Assembly (NCBI GenBank): GCA_910577655.1
Contig: CAJTOW010000022.1
Span: 1-39,322, forward strand
Direction: 5' to 3'
Length of the DNA: 39,322 bases
Origin: an uncultured Lachnospiraceae bacterium
Lineage (GTDB): Bacteria > Bacillota > Clostridia > Lachnospirales > Lachnospiraceae
A program made the translations under genes and the position numbers. The first letter of the stretch is position 1. The number at the start of each line of letters is the position of its first letter. Shown here piece by piece: positions 31,095 to 38,735 of the stretch. The notes beneath the pieces are model-generated. The model ran no database searches. It had not been told where the DNA came from and was given only the letters and a program-made list of their open reading frames with translations.

Positions 31095-31670
31095 TCATTC
31101 CTCCCCGCACCCCGGACAGCCGGACATCAGACTGCCTTGCTCACTGCGGCAGCCCGGACACTCACAAGCCTGCATCCGGTCATCGGGACACAGATCCTGA
31201 ACCCTGGCCAAAAGGGCAATGGCCTGGGAAGCGATCCCCTCGCCGCTGCCGGTAAAGCCCAGCCCCTCCTCTGTGGTTGCCTTGATGCTGATCTGGTTCA
31301 CCTCCAGGTGAAGGGCCCGTGCAATATTCACCGCCATCTGCGGACGATAAGGCGCCAGCTTGGGTCGCTGTGCGATCACCGTGGCGTCAATATTCTCAAT
31401 AATATATCCTTCCTCTTCAAGAAGCTTTCCTACCTTTTCCAAAAGGGTGATACTGGATATCCCCTTGTATTCCGGATCCGTATCCGGAAAATGCTGCCCG
31501 ATATCTCCCAGGGCGGCTGCCCCTAAAAGGGCATCCATAATGGCATGAACCAGCACATCCGCGTCCGAATGGCCCAGCAGTCCCTTCTCATACGGCACCA
31601 CCACACCGCCCAGAACCAGTTCCCTGCCCTCTGTCAGACGATGAACGTCATATCCCTGTCCAATCCTCAT
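31095..31670 (-). CDS. ispF: 2-C-methyl-D-erythritol 2,4-cyclodiphosphate synthase with Cys-rich tail
   Basis: A 191-residue MEP-pathway enzyme that cyclises CDP-methylerythritol phosphate for isoprenoid synthesis. Metal ligands Asp8, His10 (GYDVHRL) and His42 (HSDADVLVHAIMDALLGAA) are present, and ATTEEGLGFTGSGEGI closes the active site. The catalytic core ends near residue 160. A 31-residue extension then carries six cysteines (161, 169, 171, 174, 185, 188), including two CPGC units; most IspF proteins end near 157-160. The tail looks able to bind zinc or iron, but this is inference. The ATG at 31670 has GAAGGAG about 10 nt upstream. It precedes cysS. Confidence 0.94.
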   Translation of the reverse strand: MRIGQGYDVHRLTEGRELVLGGVVVPYEKGLLGHSDADVLVHAIMDALLGAAALGDIGQHFPDTDPEYKGISSITLLEKVGKLLEEEGYIIENIDATVIAQRPKLAPYRPQMAVNIARALHLEVNQISIKATTEEGLGFTGSGEGIASQAIALLARVQDLCPDDRMQACECPGCRSEQGSLMSGCPGCGEE

Positions 31671-31819
31671 GGCATCTGTCTCCTTCCATTCCCAAATAGT
31701 CCCCGCTGCCACTCACGTCTCCCGGGATCCCGCCTGCCGCGGGCCCCTCGGCCCTGTGAAAAGGACCGGGTAAGAAGCCGCTTATGTACGGGCACAACGT
31801 ATCTTCTTATTCTCGTGGA

Positions 31820-32746
31820 CTATACCACCATCCGGATCTTGCGTCCAATACACCTCAAATGAATATCCTTCTGGCTGAAGCAGTTCTCCCCGTCTGTATG
31901 GACAGCTACCGGGGCCTCCATATGGATCTGAAGCTCCTGGCATTTATAGAAACGGACACCTCTGTGGCGGCCCATCCGCCCAAACAGTGCATCTGCCATA
32001 ATCGGGAACAGCTGACTCTTGACAGAATTGTGCACTACACATACTTCCAGAAACCCGTCACTGCCATCGGCTGCCGGAGCCAGCCTGAATCCGGCCCCCT
32101 CAAAGGGGTGGATATGGGCAGATATAAAGTAGATGTGGTTGAACTCGATCCGTCTGGTTCCGTCCAGCACCAGATAGCCCTTCACCGGAATAGCACAGAA
32201 TATATGGAAAAGGACTCTCAGAATGTAGTCCAGCCGTGCCGGAAGCCGCGGCCCTCTGCCGCGGTACTCCTGGGTTGTCAGAACGTTCTGACACACCTGG
32301 GCATCCAGGCCGATACCACTGCTGATCATGAAACGCCTGTGAACCGGTTCCTCACATTCATAGGACAACACGCCATAATCAAGCTGCCGGATCACCTTGG
32401 CATCCACGATCCTCCTGAGGCAGCGTGCCGGATCCCTCGGCAGCCTCAGGCTCCTGGCCAGATTGCTTCCCGTGCCTGCCGGAATGTACCCAAGAGTGAT
32501 CTGGCCGCGAAAGGACATTCCATTGATAATCTCATTCAGTGTCCCGTCACCGCCCACTGCGATAAGTGTCTTTGGCTCTGTCCCCTGTCCGGTCAGCTCT
32601 GCCGCGATTCGGGCGCCATCTCCGGTCTTCTCTGTCATGACCATTTCGTACTCCAGCCTGGTGTGCTGCAGGCGTCTCTCCAGTCTGTTCCATATCCTTT
32701 CCCCGCGCCCCCTGCCAGCTTCTGGATTCACGATAAAATAATACAT
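31820..32746 (-). CDS. Diacylglycerol kinase-family lipid kinase
   Basis: A 308-residue soluble or peripheral kinase of the DagK/YegS group. MYYFIVNPEAGRGRG starts the fold; VGGDGTLNEIING (64-76) carries the GGDGT nucleotide motif, and GYIPAGTGSNLARSLRLPRD is the adjacent conserved loop. It probably phosphorylates diacylglycerol or a related lipid; the exact substrate cannot be read from the sequence. The ATG at 32746 follows GGAGGTTTCC; the longer frame to 32800 is rejected. It lies 150 nt upstream of ispF. Confidence 0.88.
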   Translation of the reverse strand: MYYFIVNPEAGRGRGERIWNRLERRLQHTRLEYEMVMTEKTGDGARIAAELTGQGTEPKTLIAVGGDGTLNEIINGMSFRGQITLGYIPAGTGSNLARSLRLPRDPARCLRRIVDAKVIRQLDYGVLSYECEEPVHRRFMISSGIGLDAQVCQNVLTTQEYRGRGPRLPARLDYILRVLFHIFCAIPVKGYLVLDGTRRIEFNHIYFISAHIHPFEGAGFRLAPAADGSDGFLEVCVVHNSVKSQLFPIMADALFGRMGRHRGVRFYKCQELQIHMEAPVAVHTDGENCFSQKDIHLRCIGRKIRMVV

Positions 32747-32865
32747 GGAAACCTCCAAAAATTTTCTACAATAGAGTATACCATAAAAACAGAAAAACAC
32801 CTACGAAAATTTCTATAAATAGACAAGAGAGCCACATATCCGTAAACAGCAGCAGTCATTCAGAA

Positions 32866-32896
32866 ACAGAAAAGAACCAGCCGCCCTGCTGGTTCT
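32866..32896 (-). terminator. Terminator of the PAP2 gene
   Basis: AGAACCAGC (32873-32881) pairs with GCTGGTTCT (32888-32896) around a 6-nt loop. Read leftward it is followed by TTTTCTGTTT. It lies 17 nt after the stop codon. Confidence 0.75.
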
Positions 32897-32913
32897 CCCC
32901 CCAAAACCTTCTC

Positions 32914-33570
32914 TTACCCGAGCACCTTCTGACGCACCGGTCTTCGTCCGGACGCATAAGCGCTTCCGTAAACAAACGGATACACCGCATAGGCCAGCAG
33001 CACAGCCCCGGCCACATCCATCACGGAATGCTGCTTCAAAAATACCGTGGACATACAGATCAGCACCATCAGCACAAAGGATACCTCCCTGACCAGCCTG
33101 TATTTCCGAAGCCGCTCACTGCGAACCACTGCCCAGTGGACACCGACGGAATTATACACATGAATACTGGGAAACACATTGGTGGAAGTATCCGCCATAT
33201 GAATCATGTGTACCAGCCGACAGAACAGGTTCTTCTCCGGATCCACCGCCGTCCGCAGATCTGTCCCGTTGGGAAAGAAGGTACAGACGGCCAGACAGAT
33301 CGTCATACCGGCAAACAGGAAGCCGCAAAACCGGTAATAGTCCTGCCGGTCGGCAAAGAAAAAGTAAACAAAGGCCCCACCTACATAAAAAAACCACAAA
33401 AGGTACGGAACAATAAAAAACTCATTAAACGGAATGGCATCGTCCAAAGCGACATGCATATTGGTATAATCCTTCTGAACACTTCGTTCCAAATAAAAGA
33501 ACCATGGCAGATAAATCAGCCAATAGCATAAAAGCCAGGCGTGCCTGTATTTTTTTGACAGCTTTTTCAC
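32914..33570 (-). CDS. PAP2 superfamily membrane phosphatase
   Basis: A 218-residue protein with about six membrane helices. The phosphatase signature is NVFPSIHVYNS with His137 and KQHSVMDVAGA with His181 and Asp185. The family dephosphorylates phosphatidate, undecaprenyl diphosphate or inositol phospholipids. The first signature (KxxxxxxRP) is weak. GTG is used as start, with AAGGGG about 7 nt upstream. It has its own promoter at 33601-33629 and its own terminator, so it is a single-gene unit. Confidence 0.85.
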   Translation of the reverse strand: MKKLSKKYRHAWLLCYWLIYLPWFFYLERSVQKDYTNMHVALDDAIPFNEFFIVPYLLWFFYVGGAFVYFFFADRQDYYRFCGFLFAGMTICLAVCTFFPNGTDLRTAVDPEKNLFCRLVHMIHMADTSTNVFPSIHVYNSVGVHWAVVRSERLRKYRLVREVSFVLMVLICMSTVFLKQHSVMDVAGAVLLAYAVYPFVYGSAYASGRRPVRQKVLG

Positions 33571-33600
33571 TTGACACCCCTTCTTTCAATTTTCAAACGG

Positions 33601-33629
33601 ATTATAGCACACTCTTTCCAGAATCACAA
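33601..33629 (-). promoter_or_regulatory. Promoter of the PAP2 gene
   Basis: -35 TTGTGA (33624-33629), 17-nt spacer and consensus -10 TATAAT (33601-33606), read leftward, about 30 nt ahead of the GTG start. Confidence 0.75.
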
Positions 33630-33668
33630 GCATGTTTAGAAAATGTTCAAACTTTCGTCAGATTCGGT

Positions 33669-33699
33669 GTAAGAGTTCAGATCTCCCTTGAACTGTTAC
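33669..33699. repeat. Short R2 palindrome
   Basis: GTAAGAGTTCAGATCTCCC is followed by TTGAACTGTTAC, a 31-bp imperfect palindrome of the same type as 14140-14170. Confidence 0.75.
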
Positions 33700-33861
33700 A
33701 ATTCGGTTACATGTTTTTGAATCCATCCGCAACGGTCAAGCTTCTGTATTGCTGGTGATCATGACTTTATTATATGCTGTTTTCCATAAAATAAACCTGT
33801 GGTCTGAACTTCCAGCCGCAGGTCCGTTTTTTATAACAGGAATAATGGTATTTAAGTGGGA

Positions 33862-33898
33862 TTTTGCTTTATAGGACGCAATTTCTTATAAAGCAAAA
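33862..33898. repeat. R3 hairpin repeat, copy 2
   Basis: TTTTGCTTTATAGGA (33862-33876), loop CGCAATT, then TCTTATAAAGCAAAA (33884-33898). It has the same loop and stem core as copy 1 at 20604-20640, and it also lies beyond a tRNA gene. Confidence 0.8.
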
Positions 33899-33934
33899 AA
33901 GCCTCAACTCCCGATCATTCAGAATGTTTGAGAC
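33895..33934 (-). terminator. Terminator of tRNA-Met
   Basis: GCCTCAA (33901-33907) pairs with TTGAGAC (33928-33934), with an inner CATT/AATG stem. Read leftward it is followed by TTTTTT, 8 nt past the tRNA. Confidence 0.75.
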
Positions 33935-33942
33935 TTTTACAG

Positions 33943-34016
33943 TAGCGGAAGGGAGATTCGAACTCTCGACACCACGGGTATGAACCGTGTGCTCTGGCCA
34001 ACTGAGCTATTCCGCC
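33943..34016 (-). tRNA. tRNA-Met (anticodon CAT, elongator type)
   Basis: The acceptor stem is GGCGGAA with TTCCGCT, including a G-U first pair. The anticodon arm CACGG-TTCATAC-CCGTG gives CAT. The T arm is GAGAG-TTCGAAT-CTCCC, with some weak pairing. It lacks the initiator-type C1/A72 mismatch, so it is an elongator; tRNA-Ile with modified CAT is a less likely alternative. CCA is not encoded. Confidence 0.9.
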
Positions 34017-34054
34017 ATATAAGATTGTCAGCCCTTACTCAAGACTGCTTACAT

Positions 34055-34083
34055 AGTATACGTCTTATTGTTTCAATTGTCAA
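34055..34083 (-). promoter_or_regulatory. Promoter of tRNA-Met
   Basis: Perfect -35 TTGACA (34078-34083), 17-nt spacer and -10 TATACT (34055-34060), read leftward, about 38 nt from the tRNA 5' end. Confidence 0.85.
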
Positions 34084-34112
34084 TACTTTTTCTACAATTT
34101 TTTTATTTTTTT

Positions 34113-34249
34113 GTAACAGTTCAGACAGGTCTATGCTCTTGCTGCGCTGACCGTACGAAAACGTAGTGATCAGAGGGCATCTGCCCTCCCCCATAAACAA
34201 TAACCACAACAGAGCTTCCTGATCCCCGTACTCCGGGAACGCAGGAAGC
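34113..34249. repeat. Partial long R2 element
   Basis: It starts GTAACAGTTCAGACAGG. Its first 75 or so bases match the reverse complement of 14200-14275. It ends with a hairpin GCTTCCTG/CAGGAAGC (34214-34249), similar to hairpins in 12345-12506 and 36220-36275. The far R2 end is missing. Confidence 0.7.
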
Positions 34250-34273
34250 CCCATATCTGTCCGGTTCTGTAAA

Positions 34274-34283
34274 ACACGCTCTA
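34274..34283. repeat. Short R1 end fragment
   Basis: ACACGCTCTA equals the outermost ten bases of an R1 end, and it includes the stop codon of the glycosyltransferase gene. Only ten bases match, so it could be chance. Confidence 0.4.
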
Positions 34284-35300
34284 ATTGAACCCGAAGAACT
34301 TCTGGCTGATCTTATACCCGGCGATGGATACGCTCCTGCCGCTCTTTCCCGGCAGATTCATGCTCTGGCCCAAAAAGCCCCAGCGCAGACGCAGATATAA
34401 GGGAAGATCCATCTTCCTAAGGTACTCCCACAGTTCCTTCTTCTTGGCCATGTTTTCCTCGGACTGGGAACGGATAGCCAGGATTGAGGAGATCGTCATC
34501 ATGATCTCCAGATACCGCACCATATAGTGACGCAGCTTGTTGTTGGTGATCTTGGCTTCATGGTAATATCCCAGCATCAGCTTGGTGACCTTGATCTGCT
34601 GGTCGATCCGCCCGATCATGATCTGCTCATTCACAGACTGATCCTCACGTCCAATATAATAACGGTAGAAATTCACATCCAGATAGTATATGGTCTTCAC
34701 AAAGGGAAGAGGCTGGAATACAAAAATATTGTCCACATAAAAGGTATGCTTTGGAAGCTCCAGACTGCATTCCCGCAGCATCTCTGTCCGGTAGACCACA
34801 GAATGCATCAGAATATACTGTCCCAGGATAAAGACCTTCACATCCTTCCATCCCATAAGCTCCCGTTTGGGAAGGGCTGTCCGGTACTGCATGACACGCT
34901 TATGTCTGGCTCCCTGCTTCTCATAGACAAAATTTGTTACCAGCATATCCAGAGTATCTTCCCCCATGACAAACCGGCGCAATGTCTCCAAGACCTCTTT
35001 ATAAGCATCGGCATTCACCCAGTCATCGCTGTCCACTACCTTGAAATAAATGCCCGTAGCCGCCCTGAGTCCGGCATTGACCGCCTCCCCATGGCCACCG
35101 TTCTCCTGGTGGATGGCCCGGCAGATTCCCGGATACTTTGCCTCATATTCATCTGCAATCTCCCCTGTCCGGTCCCTGGCAGAGCCGTCATCCACAATCA
35201 GGATCTCCACCTCATCCCCGCCTGGAAGAAGGGATTCGATGCAGTTTCTCATATAGGCCTCCGAATTGTAACAAGGTATTGCAATCGACAATAATTTCAT
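34281..35300 (-). CDS. Family 2 glycosyltransferase
   Basis: A 339-residue GT-A fold transferase. LLSIAIPCYNSEAYMRNCIE starts the nucleotide-sugar domain, EILIVDDGS and KVVDSDDWVNADAY (the DxD metal site) follow. The C-terminal half is helical and basic and ends in GRSVSIAGYKISQKFFGFN. No membrane helix is present. It probably builds a cell-surface polysaccharide or glycolipid; donor and acceptor are unknown. The ATG at 35300 has GAGAGGAAG about 10 nt upstream; the extended frame to 35402 runs over the preceding gene. It follows the CPBP gene by 17 nt. Confidence 0.88.
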   Translation of the reverse strand: MKLLSIAIPCYNSEAYMRNCIESLLPGGDEVEILIVDDGSARDRTGEIADEYEAKYPGICRAIHQENGGHGEAVNAGLRAATGIYFKVVDSDDWVNADAYKEVLETLRRFVMGEDTLDMLVTNFVYEKQGARHKRVMQYRTALPKRELMGWKDVKVFILGQYILMHSVVYRTEMLRECSLELPKHTFYVDNIFVFQPLPFVKTIYYLDVNFYRYYIGREDQSVNEQIMIGRIDQQIKVTKLMLGYYHEAKITNNKLRHYMVRYLEIMMTISSILAIRSQSEENMAKKKELWEYLRKMDLPLYLRLRWGFLGQSMNLPGKSGRSVSIAGYKISQKFFGFN

Positions 35301-35317
35301 ATCTTTGTCTTCCTCTC

Positions 35318-35989
35318 TTAGTTTAAAACCTGCACCATGACCACGGAGGTCAGATTCACCAGCCCGTGGAACAGATACGCCCCGCAAAGCCCCCCATACC
35401 ATTCATAGCAGAATGCCAGCTCCAGCCCGACCAGAAAGGCATAGATCCCCTGGGGAACATTGCCATGAAAAATCCCAAAATACAAAGCAGACAAAAGAGC
35501 CGCAGCCCAGAAGGGCATAACACTTCGCAGACTGGCAAATGCGAATCCCCGGAACACCAGCTCCTCAGCCAGAGGGATCACCACCACGGTACTGGCTACC
35601 TGCATGGCAAAGGAAGGCTGGAACAGAATCCGGCTCACCTGGTCGTAGGCAGAGGTGTCCAGGTTCATAAGGGCCACCAGAACATTGAGAACCACGCAGC
35701 TGACCATAGCCGCCGGAACCAGCAGCAGCCACATCACAGGAGGCTGTCCCCCGTTCCCGGCCCTCCGCTTAAGAACCTGCGGACGGATGAGCCACCAGTA
35801 GCCGGTCCCCAGGCTCAGGGAAGCCAGGGCCGCTGCCATGGTCATGATTACCAGGCTGTACCGGGATACAGCCGGCCCCAGAACCAGATATGCCAGCATG
35901 AAAACACCCCAGGATATCCCCTCATAAATGATCAGGGGCATTACCAGGGAAGCAGTCACAGCCAGGGCACATCTCCATCTTCTGTTCAT
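35318..35989 (-). CDS. CPBP-family intramembrane metalloprotease
   Basis: A 223-residue protein with about seven helices. The motif set is AEELVFRGFAF (EExxxR), then FGIFHGN, then YLFHGLVNLTSV, together the glutamate/histidine catalytic residues of the CAAX protease/Rce1 and bacteriocin-processing (Abi) group. The substrate is unknown. GGAGGTG lies about 11 nt before the ATG. It is the first gene of a probable two-gene operon with the glycosyltransferase. Confidence 0.87.
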   Translation of the reverse strand: MNRRWRCALAVTASLVMPLIIYEGISWGVFMLAYLVLGPAVSRYSLVIMTMAAALASLSLGTGYWWLIRPQVLKRRAGNGGQPPVMWLLLVPAAMVSCVVLNVLVALMNLDTSAYDQVSRILFQPSFAMQVASTVVVIPLAEELVFRGFAFASLRSVMPFWAAALLSALYFGIFHGNVPQGIYAFLVGLELAFCYEWYGGLCGAYLFHGLVNLTSVVMVQVLN

Positions 35990-36106
35990 TGGATCCTGAC
36001 ACCTCCGTTGTCTTACCTTATCTTCTGGTGCTATACAGCTGCCAGAAACATTCTGGTAACATTATGAAATAATTCCAGGCATCCGGCTCTCTTTACTCCG
36101 TGAACA

Positions 36107-36136
36107 TAACATGTCAGATACCCCTTGAGCTGTTAC
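36107..36136. repeat. Degenerate R2 palindrome
   Basis: ATAACATGTCAGATACCCC then TTGAGCTGTTAC is a worn copy of the short R2 unit, with the GAGCTGTTAC half carrying one change. Confidence 0.6.
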
Positions 36137-36177
36137 CCGTGAACATTAACTAACATGCATAGTATAGCACAAACCGG

Positions 36178-36206
36178 TTGCTTTTTTCCACTAAAAACAC
36201 TATAAT
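36178..36206 (+). promoter_or_regulatory. Candidate promoter toward arcC
   Basis: TTGCTT (36178-36183), 17-nt spacer and TATAAT (36201-36206). A transcript from here to arcC would carry a leader of about 460 nt containing both R1 hairpins. Confidence 0.5.
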
Positions 36207-36219
36207 CTTTCTATAGAAA

Positions 36220-36275
36220 GTAACAGTTCAGACAAGCCGCCTTCCTTCCCCCGGAAAGTACTGTGGGCAGGAAGC
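36220..36275. repeat. R2 half element with hairpin
   Basis: GTAACAGTTCAGACAAG begins the element and a CTTCCT/AGGAAG type stem ends it, as in 34113-34249. The opposite R2 end is absent, and an R1 copy begins immediately after. Confidence 0.6.
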
Positions 36276-36276
36276 C

Positions 36277-36442
36277 CTAGAGCGTGTCTGAAAATTGCTT
36301 TCCGGTAGCTGTGCGCTCCACTTTGCGGGAGATTTTGCCCAAATGAACGCGGCGTAGTGGGCTACGTTAAGTGAATTTGGCCCAAATATACCGCGAAGTG
36401 GGACGTACAGATGGCGGGAATGAATTTTCAGACACGCTCTAG
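36277..36442. repeat. R1 MITE-like element, copy 2 (166 bp)
   Basis: It has the same ends as the copy at 23160, CTAGAGCGTGTCTGAAAATT and its inverse, and a near-identical interior with a few substitutions. It shares its final CTAG with copy 3. Confidence 0.88.
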
Positions 36443-36603
36443 AGTGTGTCTGAAAATTGCTTTCCGGTAGCTGTGCGCTCCACTTTGTGGGGATTTGGCC
36501 CAAATGAACGCGGCGTAGTGGGCTACGTTAAGTGAATTTGGGCCAAATATACCGCGAAGTGGGGCGTGCAGATGCCGGGAATGAATTTTCAGACACGCTC
36601 TAG
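36439..36603. repeat. R1 MITE-like element, copy 3 (165 bp)
   Basis: It begins CTAGAGTGTGTCTGAAAATT and ends AATTTTCAGACACGCTCTAG. One base is missing relative to copy 1, near GTGGGGATTT. It overlaps copy 2 by the four-base CTAG and ends 71 nt before arcC. Confidence 0.88.
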
Positions 36604-36674
36604 GCATCCGTCTGATGTCAAACCGGATCAAGAAAGCATTTACCCAAACAAAAAAGCACAAGAGGTAATAGAAT

Positions 36675-37607
36675 ATGGCTAAAAAAAGAATCGTACTGGC
36701 GCTTGGACATCTTGCCCTTGGTACCAACCTTCCGGAGCAGAAGGCCGCCGTGGCAGGAACTGCCAAAATGATCGCAGACTTTATCCAGGATGGCTGCCAG
36801 ATCGCTGTGGTACACAGCAATGCACCCCAGGTCGGGATGATCCACACTGCCATGAATGAGCTTCCCAGATACCACCAGGAATATACCCCTGCACCTATGT
36901 CTGTCTGCTCTGCCATGAGCCAGGGCTACATCGGATATGATCTGCAGTGCGGGATCCGTTCCGAGCTTTTAAGGCGCGGGATCTACAAACCGGTTTCCAC
37001 CATCCTGACCCAGGTAACCGTGGATCCTTATGACGAATCCTTCTACACTCCCATGAAAAAGGTCGGACGCTACATGACCCGCCAGGAAGCCGAAGCCGAG
37101 GAGGCCAAGGGCAATTATGTGGTGGATGTTGCCGGCAGGGGCTGGCAGAGAATCGTGGCTTCTCCGAAACCTGTGGCCATCGTGGAGATCGATGCCATCC
37201 GCGCCCTTCTGGACGCCGACCAGATCGTAATCTCCTGCGGCGGCGGCGGTATCCCTGTCCTGGAGCAGGGCAGCAACCTTAAGGGTGCCAGCGCTGTCAT
37301 TGAGAAGGACCTGGTAAGCGGACTTCTGGCCAAGGAGATCGACGCCGATATACTGATGATTCTCACCAGCGTGGAGCACGTTTCCTTAAACTACGGCACC
37401 GTTGCCCAGACCCCGGTCACAGAGATGACTGTCGCAGAAGCCGAGAAATACTGCCGGGAGGGACATTTCGAAGCATCTTCCATGCTGCCCAAGATTGAGG
37501 CCTCCGTCAGCTTCATCAAGGCAGGTAAGGGCCGCAGCGCCGTCATCACTTCCCTGGATCATGCCCTGGAGGCCATAGAAGGGAAGGCAGGCACCGTCAT
37601 CCGCTGA
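36675..37607 (+). CDS. arcC: Carbamate kinase
   Basis: A 310-residue cytosolic kinase that makes ATP from carbamoyl phosphate and ADP. It has the amino-acid-kinase fold with LALGHLALGTN at the start (the family norm is ALGGNAL), TQVTVDPYDESFYTPMKKVG, VISCGGGGIPVLEQGSNLKG, AVIEKDLVSGLLAKEIDADI and SMLPKIEASVSFIKAGKGRS near the end. Length is normal. AAGAGG lies about 8 nt before the ATG. No arcA, arcB or other carbamoyl-phosphate genes are beside it, so it may serve agmatine, citrulline or purine breakdown encoded elsewhere. Confidence 0.92.
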   Translation: MAKKRIVLALGHLALGTNLPEQKAAVAGTAKMIADFIQDGCQIAVVHSNAPQVGMIHTAMNELPRYHQEYTPAPMSVCSAMSQGYIGYDLQCGIRSELLRRGIYKPVSTILTQVTVDPYDESFYTPMKKVGRYMTRQEAEAEEAKGNYVVDVAGRGWQRIVASPKPVAIVEIDAIRALLDADQIVISCGGGGIPVLEQGSNLKGASAVIEKDLVSGLLAKEIDADILMILTSVEHVSLNYGTVAQTPVTEMTVAEAEKYCREGHFEASSMLPKIEASVSFIKAGKGRSAVITSLDHALEAIEGKAGTVIR

Positions 37608-37640
37608 CCGCCGCAAAACATGCCCCGTAAACAGTAATAA

Positions 37641-37686
37641 ATGATCTGTCCTGACCAGGAATATCTTCCTGGTCAGGACAGATCAT
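37641..37686. terminator. Perfect 21-bp palindrome between convergent genes
   Basis: A 21-bp perfect stem (37641-37661 with 37666-37686) around a 4-nt loop separates arcC from the convergent GTPase gene. T-rich bases follow on both sides (ATTTA rightward, TTTATT leftward), so it is probably a bidirectional terminator. Confidence 0.75.
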
Positions 37687-37747
37687 ATTTACCCGCAGTC
37701 CGTATTCCTTCACCATACGTCCATTGATCCGCAAACTGTCTGCTGTC

Positions 37748-38698
37748 TTATCCGAACTGCACAACTTCTTCTATAGGCTCCGCCGGTACCACATGCTCTG
37801 CATACAGCACAGGGCCTTCGCCTCCATAGTCCTTCCAGTACTCCACAGCGATTTTTGCCCGCACCTTCACCCACTGCCTTGTCTCCAGATTCCGTGCTTC
37901 CCTGGCCTTGCATACATAGCCCAGGAATGTCATATCATCGGCACAGCAGGTCATGGCCATGCGCCCCGGCACAAAATAATTCTTCGGAAATTCCGGAGAC
38001 TTTAACACCATAGCCGTGAACTCCACTACTTTCCCTTCATAGCGCTCCGGCTTATCCATACAGTCAATATACCAGATCCCATAGGCCTCCGGACTGATTT
38101 CCACCACATCCGCCTTGAGATCATAGGGAAGATCCTCCTCGGAGATCTCATTGATCTCTCCGTTCTCATCTTCAAAGATGATATCACATCTGGTGTTCAT
38201 GGATTTGAGCATCCGTTTGTAACGTTCCAGATCCTCGATCCCGTCGCAGCGGTTGCAGATGATCATCTCCGAGTTGCGAACCATGGCGGCCAGCAGAGAT
38301 TTCATGTTTTTGACATACAGCTCAAAGGTGGACATATCAATAATGGTAATCTGCTGATAGACCGTCCAGTCCTTGGGAATACGGAAATCATCCTGGTTCC
38401 ACATACCATTCCACTCAATCAGCACCCGTTCCGGATTGTGAAGAAGCTCCAGCTCCGTCAGCCGCTGGGGACTGATATCGTCGATGCTGTCCACATAGAC
38501 TACTGATGTGTTGGTGTCTTTAAGAAGCCCGTCGTCGTACTCCGTATCTCCTTCCTCACACACAATCAGCAGAGTCTTCCCCTGGGTCTGGAAATAGTCC
38601 TGCTCCATGGTGAAGGAGAGAAACTCAGTCTTGCCAGCCTCCAGAAATCCATTGATGAGAAATACTGGCATAATATCGTCATCTATCATCGGTCCCAT
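37748..38698 (-). CDS. CobW-like G3E GTPase fused to a YcgQ/DUF1980-like C-terminal domain
   Basis: A 316-residue protein. Residues 11-155 form a G3E P-loop domain: Walker A GFLEAGKTEF (17-26), a switch region CEEGDTEYDDGLL, ERVLIEWNGMW (cf. the IETTG motif) and NRCD (149-152) at the NKxD position. The CxCC metal motif usual in CobW proteins is absent. From about residue 220, GKVVEFTAMVLKSPEF, FVPGRMAMTCCADD and WVKVRAKIAVEY resemble the beta-domain of YcgQ-type (DUF1980/TIGR03943) proteins that partner a DUF318 permease. I infer a metal-handling GTPase tied to an unseen permease. The gene follows a second G3E gene by 37 nt on the same strand. Confidence 0.75.
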   Translation of the reverse strand: MGPMIDDDIMPVFLINGFLEAGKTEFLSFTMEQDYFQTQGKTLLIVCEEGDTEYDDGLLKDTNTSVVYVDSIDDISPQRLTELELLHNPERVLIEWNGMWNQDDFRIPKDWTVYQQITIIDMSTFELYVKNMKSLLAAMVRNSEMIICNRCDGIEDLERYKRMLKSMNTRCDIIFEDENGEINEISEEDLPYDLKADVVEISPEAYGIWYIDCMDKPERYEGKVVEFTAMVLKSPEFPKNYFVPGRMAMTCCADDMTFLGYVCKAREARNLETRQWVKVRAKIAVEYWKDYGGEGPVLYAEHVVPAEPIEEVVQFG

Positions 38699-38735
38699 AG
38701 CCTTTCCCTGGCCTTTCTATCTGTTATTACAGAAT

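Larger units (their letters stand above)
33571..34280. other. 710-base gap around tRNA-Met
   Basis: The gap holds the PAP2 promoter, an R2 palindrome (33669-33699), the R3 hairpin, tRNA-Met with terminator and promoter, and a partial long R2 element (34113-34249). A rightward hairpin near 33799-33832 (CCTGTGG/CCGCAGG followed by TTTTTT) has no identifiable gene before it. No protein gene is supported. Confidence 0.7.
35990..36674. other. 685-base repeat-rich gap before arcC
   Basis: The gap contains a degenerate R2 palindrome, a rightward promoter candidate (36178-36206), an R2 half with hairpin, and two R1 elements in tandem. The remaining bases show no coding signal. Apparent ORFs across 36228-36916 read through R1 copies and are not genes. 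Confidence 0.8.

Noticed and set aside
33751..33880. Rightward 37-codon ORF before a T-rich hairpin in the PAP2-tRNA gap
   Set aside because: No promoter, weak start signal, and it reads through the R3 hairpin; probably chance.
35318..35989. Bacteriocin immunity or processing locus around the CPBP protease
   Set aside because: No short double-glycine peptide, ABC exporter or other bacteriocin gene is adjacent; the partner is a glycosyltransferase.
36228..36916. Leftward ORFs of 91 and 162 codons before and across the arcC start
   Set aside because: They are translations of R1 copies 2 and 3 or the antisense of arcC. The same peptide appears from each R1 copy, so they are repeat artefacts.
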